Shown here: positions 5,402-6,180 of the stretch, one piece after another
Layout: the number at the start of each line of letters is the position of its first letter
Position numbering within the stretch: the stretch's first letter is position 1
Origin: Pseudomonadota bacterium
GTDB taxonomy: Bacteria; Pseudomonadota; Alphaproteobacteria; Acetobacterales; Acetobacteraceae
Assembly: GCA_021841985.1 (NCBI GenBank)
Contig: JAKCCP010000377.1
Coordinates: 1-6,180 of the forward strand
Direction: 5' to 3'
DNA: 6,180 bases
Notes under the pieces: model-generated
Told to the model about the DNA's origin: nothing
What the model saw: only the letters and a program-made list of their open reading frames with translations
Databases searched by the model: none
Position numbers and translations under genes: made by a program

Positions 5402-6180
5402 TCGCCTATCTGCTCAACCTCGCCCAACTTGCCGCGATCTTTGGCCTGCTCAGCGTGAGCCTCAACATCCTGATCGGCTATGGCGGGATTTTCAGTGTCG
5501 CGCACGCGGTATTTTTCGGCCTCGGCGCCTATGCCGGGGCGCATGTCGCGCTCGATCTCGCGCCCGATATCCTGCTCGCCGCGCTTGCTGCAGCGTTGAC
5601 CGCCGGCGTGCTTTCGGCGCTGCTGGCGCTGCCGGCGCTTCGCGTGCGGGGCGAATATTTCGTCATCGCCAGTCTTGGCCTGCAAATGTTGGCAACGACG
5701 GTGTTCACCGAGGCGAGCGACATCACCGGCGGCCTCGGCGGGCTGGTCGGCATTCCGCCACCGACAGTGTTCGGCGTCTCGCTCGCCGATCCGCTGGCGT
5801 TTCTGCTGGTGTGCCTCGGCTTTCTCGCCCTTGCCCTCGCCGTCGTGCGCCTTCTCATGCGCGCGAGCTTCGGCCGCGCGCTGATGGCGCTTCGTGATTC
5901 CGAAAGCGCCGCGGAGGCGCTCGGCAAAAACGTCCCCCTGCTCAAAACTCTCGCGGTGCTGCTCGGCGGCGCCTTCGCGGGCGTCGCCGGCGCGCTGTTC
6001 GCGTTTCAGGAAGCCTTCGTCAATGTCGAGAGCTTCACGCTCGATCAATCGGTACTGATCATGGCGATGGTGATCATCGGCGGCGCCGGGACGCTCGCCG
6101 GCCCGCTTCTCGGCACCGTGCTGCTGCTCGCCCTCCCCGCGGCGCTGACCTTCATCCCCGGCCTGCCGCCGACCGATATC
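5398..6180 (+). CDS. HAAT-type ABC transporter permease (LivM-like), truncated by the window edge
   Basis: The frame starts with the ATG of the ATGA overlap at 5398-5401 and stays open to the right edge, giving 261 residues without a stop. LivM-type permeases usually run somewhat over 300 residues, so the C-terminus is missing. Landmarks are SLNILIGYGGIFSVAHAVFF (21-40, matching the family's GxxGxxSxGHAAFFGIGAY), LRVRGEYFVIASLGLQM (81-97), TGGLGGLVGIP (110-120), the ATPase-coupling loop GRALMALRDSESAAEALG (159-176) and MAMVIIGGAGTLAGPLLG (222-239). Multiple hydrophobic membrane segments fill the rest. It would pair with the LivH-like protein to form the pore. Two ATP-binding proteins (LivG and LivF types) are needed for function and would be expected just beyond the right edge; this cannot be seen here. 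Confidence 0.92.
   Translation, partial: MIAYLLNLAQLAAIFGLLSVSLNILIGYGGIFSVAHAVFFGLGAYAGAHVALDLAPDILLAALAAALTAGVLSALLALPALRVRGEYFVIASLGLQMLATTVFTEASDITGGLGGLVGIPPPTVFGVSLADPLAFLLVCLGFLALALAVVRLLMRASFGRALMALRDSESAAEALGKNVPLLKTLAVLLGGAFAGVAGALFAFQEAFVNVESFTLDQSVLIMAMVIIGGAGTLAGPLLGTVLLLALPAALTFIPGLPPTDI

Noticed and set aside
4936..6048. A 370-codon open frame on the - strand opposite the two permease genes
   Set aside because: It spans the junction of two clear permease genes on the other strand and has only the low-complexity charged composition of a mirror frame.

Overview
The window is a high-GC stretch of bacterial chromosome (roughly two thirds G+C by eye, with strong G/C preference at third codon positions). 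The protein styles and the high GC suggest an alphaproteobacterium, possibly Acetobacteraceae or a relative. That placement is an inference from general character; no rRNA or other marker gene is present. The codon character is similar across all genes, and no intact mobile element is visible.

Layout, left to right: (1) the 3' end of an unrecognised gene on the + strand (2-325), followed by two GC-rich hairpins. (2) A gene-free stretch of about 400 bp (326-726) holding a perfect GTTC-N7-GTTC direct repeat, which is the alphaproteobacterial LexA-box pattern, and a five-run G-quadruplex motif. (3) otsA, trehalose-6-phosphate synthase (727-2190, +), with a good ribosome binding site and a GC-hairpin/T-tract terminator. 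(4) A more AT-rich 150-bp convergent gap packed with nested TGTCCC/GGGACA inverted repeats and TTCAG repeats, possibly a relic of a small mobile element. (5) An SMP-30/gluconolactonase-family beta-propeller gene on the - strand (2341-3264). (6) A 130-bp divergent promoter region. (7) The start of a branched-chain-amino-acid-type (HAAT) ABC transporter operon on the + strand: a periplasmic binding protein with a Tat-like leader (3395-4525), a LivH-type permease (4532-5401) and a LivM-type permease (5398 to beyond the right edge).

The transporter genes are tightly packed (a 6-nt gap, then a 4-nt ATGA overlap). The two ATPase genes expected for this family (livG and livF types) are not in view and would most likely lie to the right. 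The lactonase-like gene shares its upstream region with the transporter, so importer and enzyme may serve the same catabolic substrate. This is an inference; the ligand cannot be read from the sequence. otsA is a separate stress/osmoprotection unit. Its usual partner otsB (trehalose-6-phosphate phosphatase) is not in the window.

No clearly new biological system is evident. The most unusual parts are the non-coding ones: the repeat block between otsA and the lactonase gene, and the LexA-like box and G-quadruplex motif in the gap before otsA.
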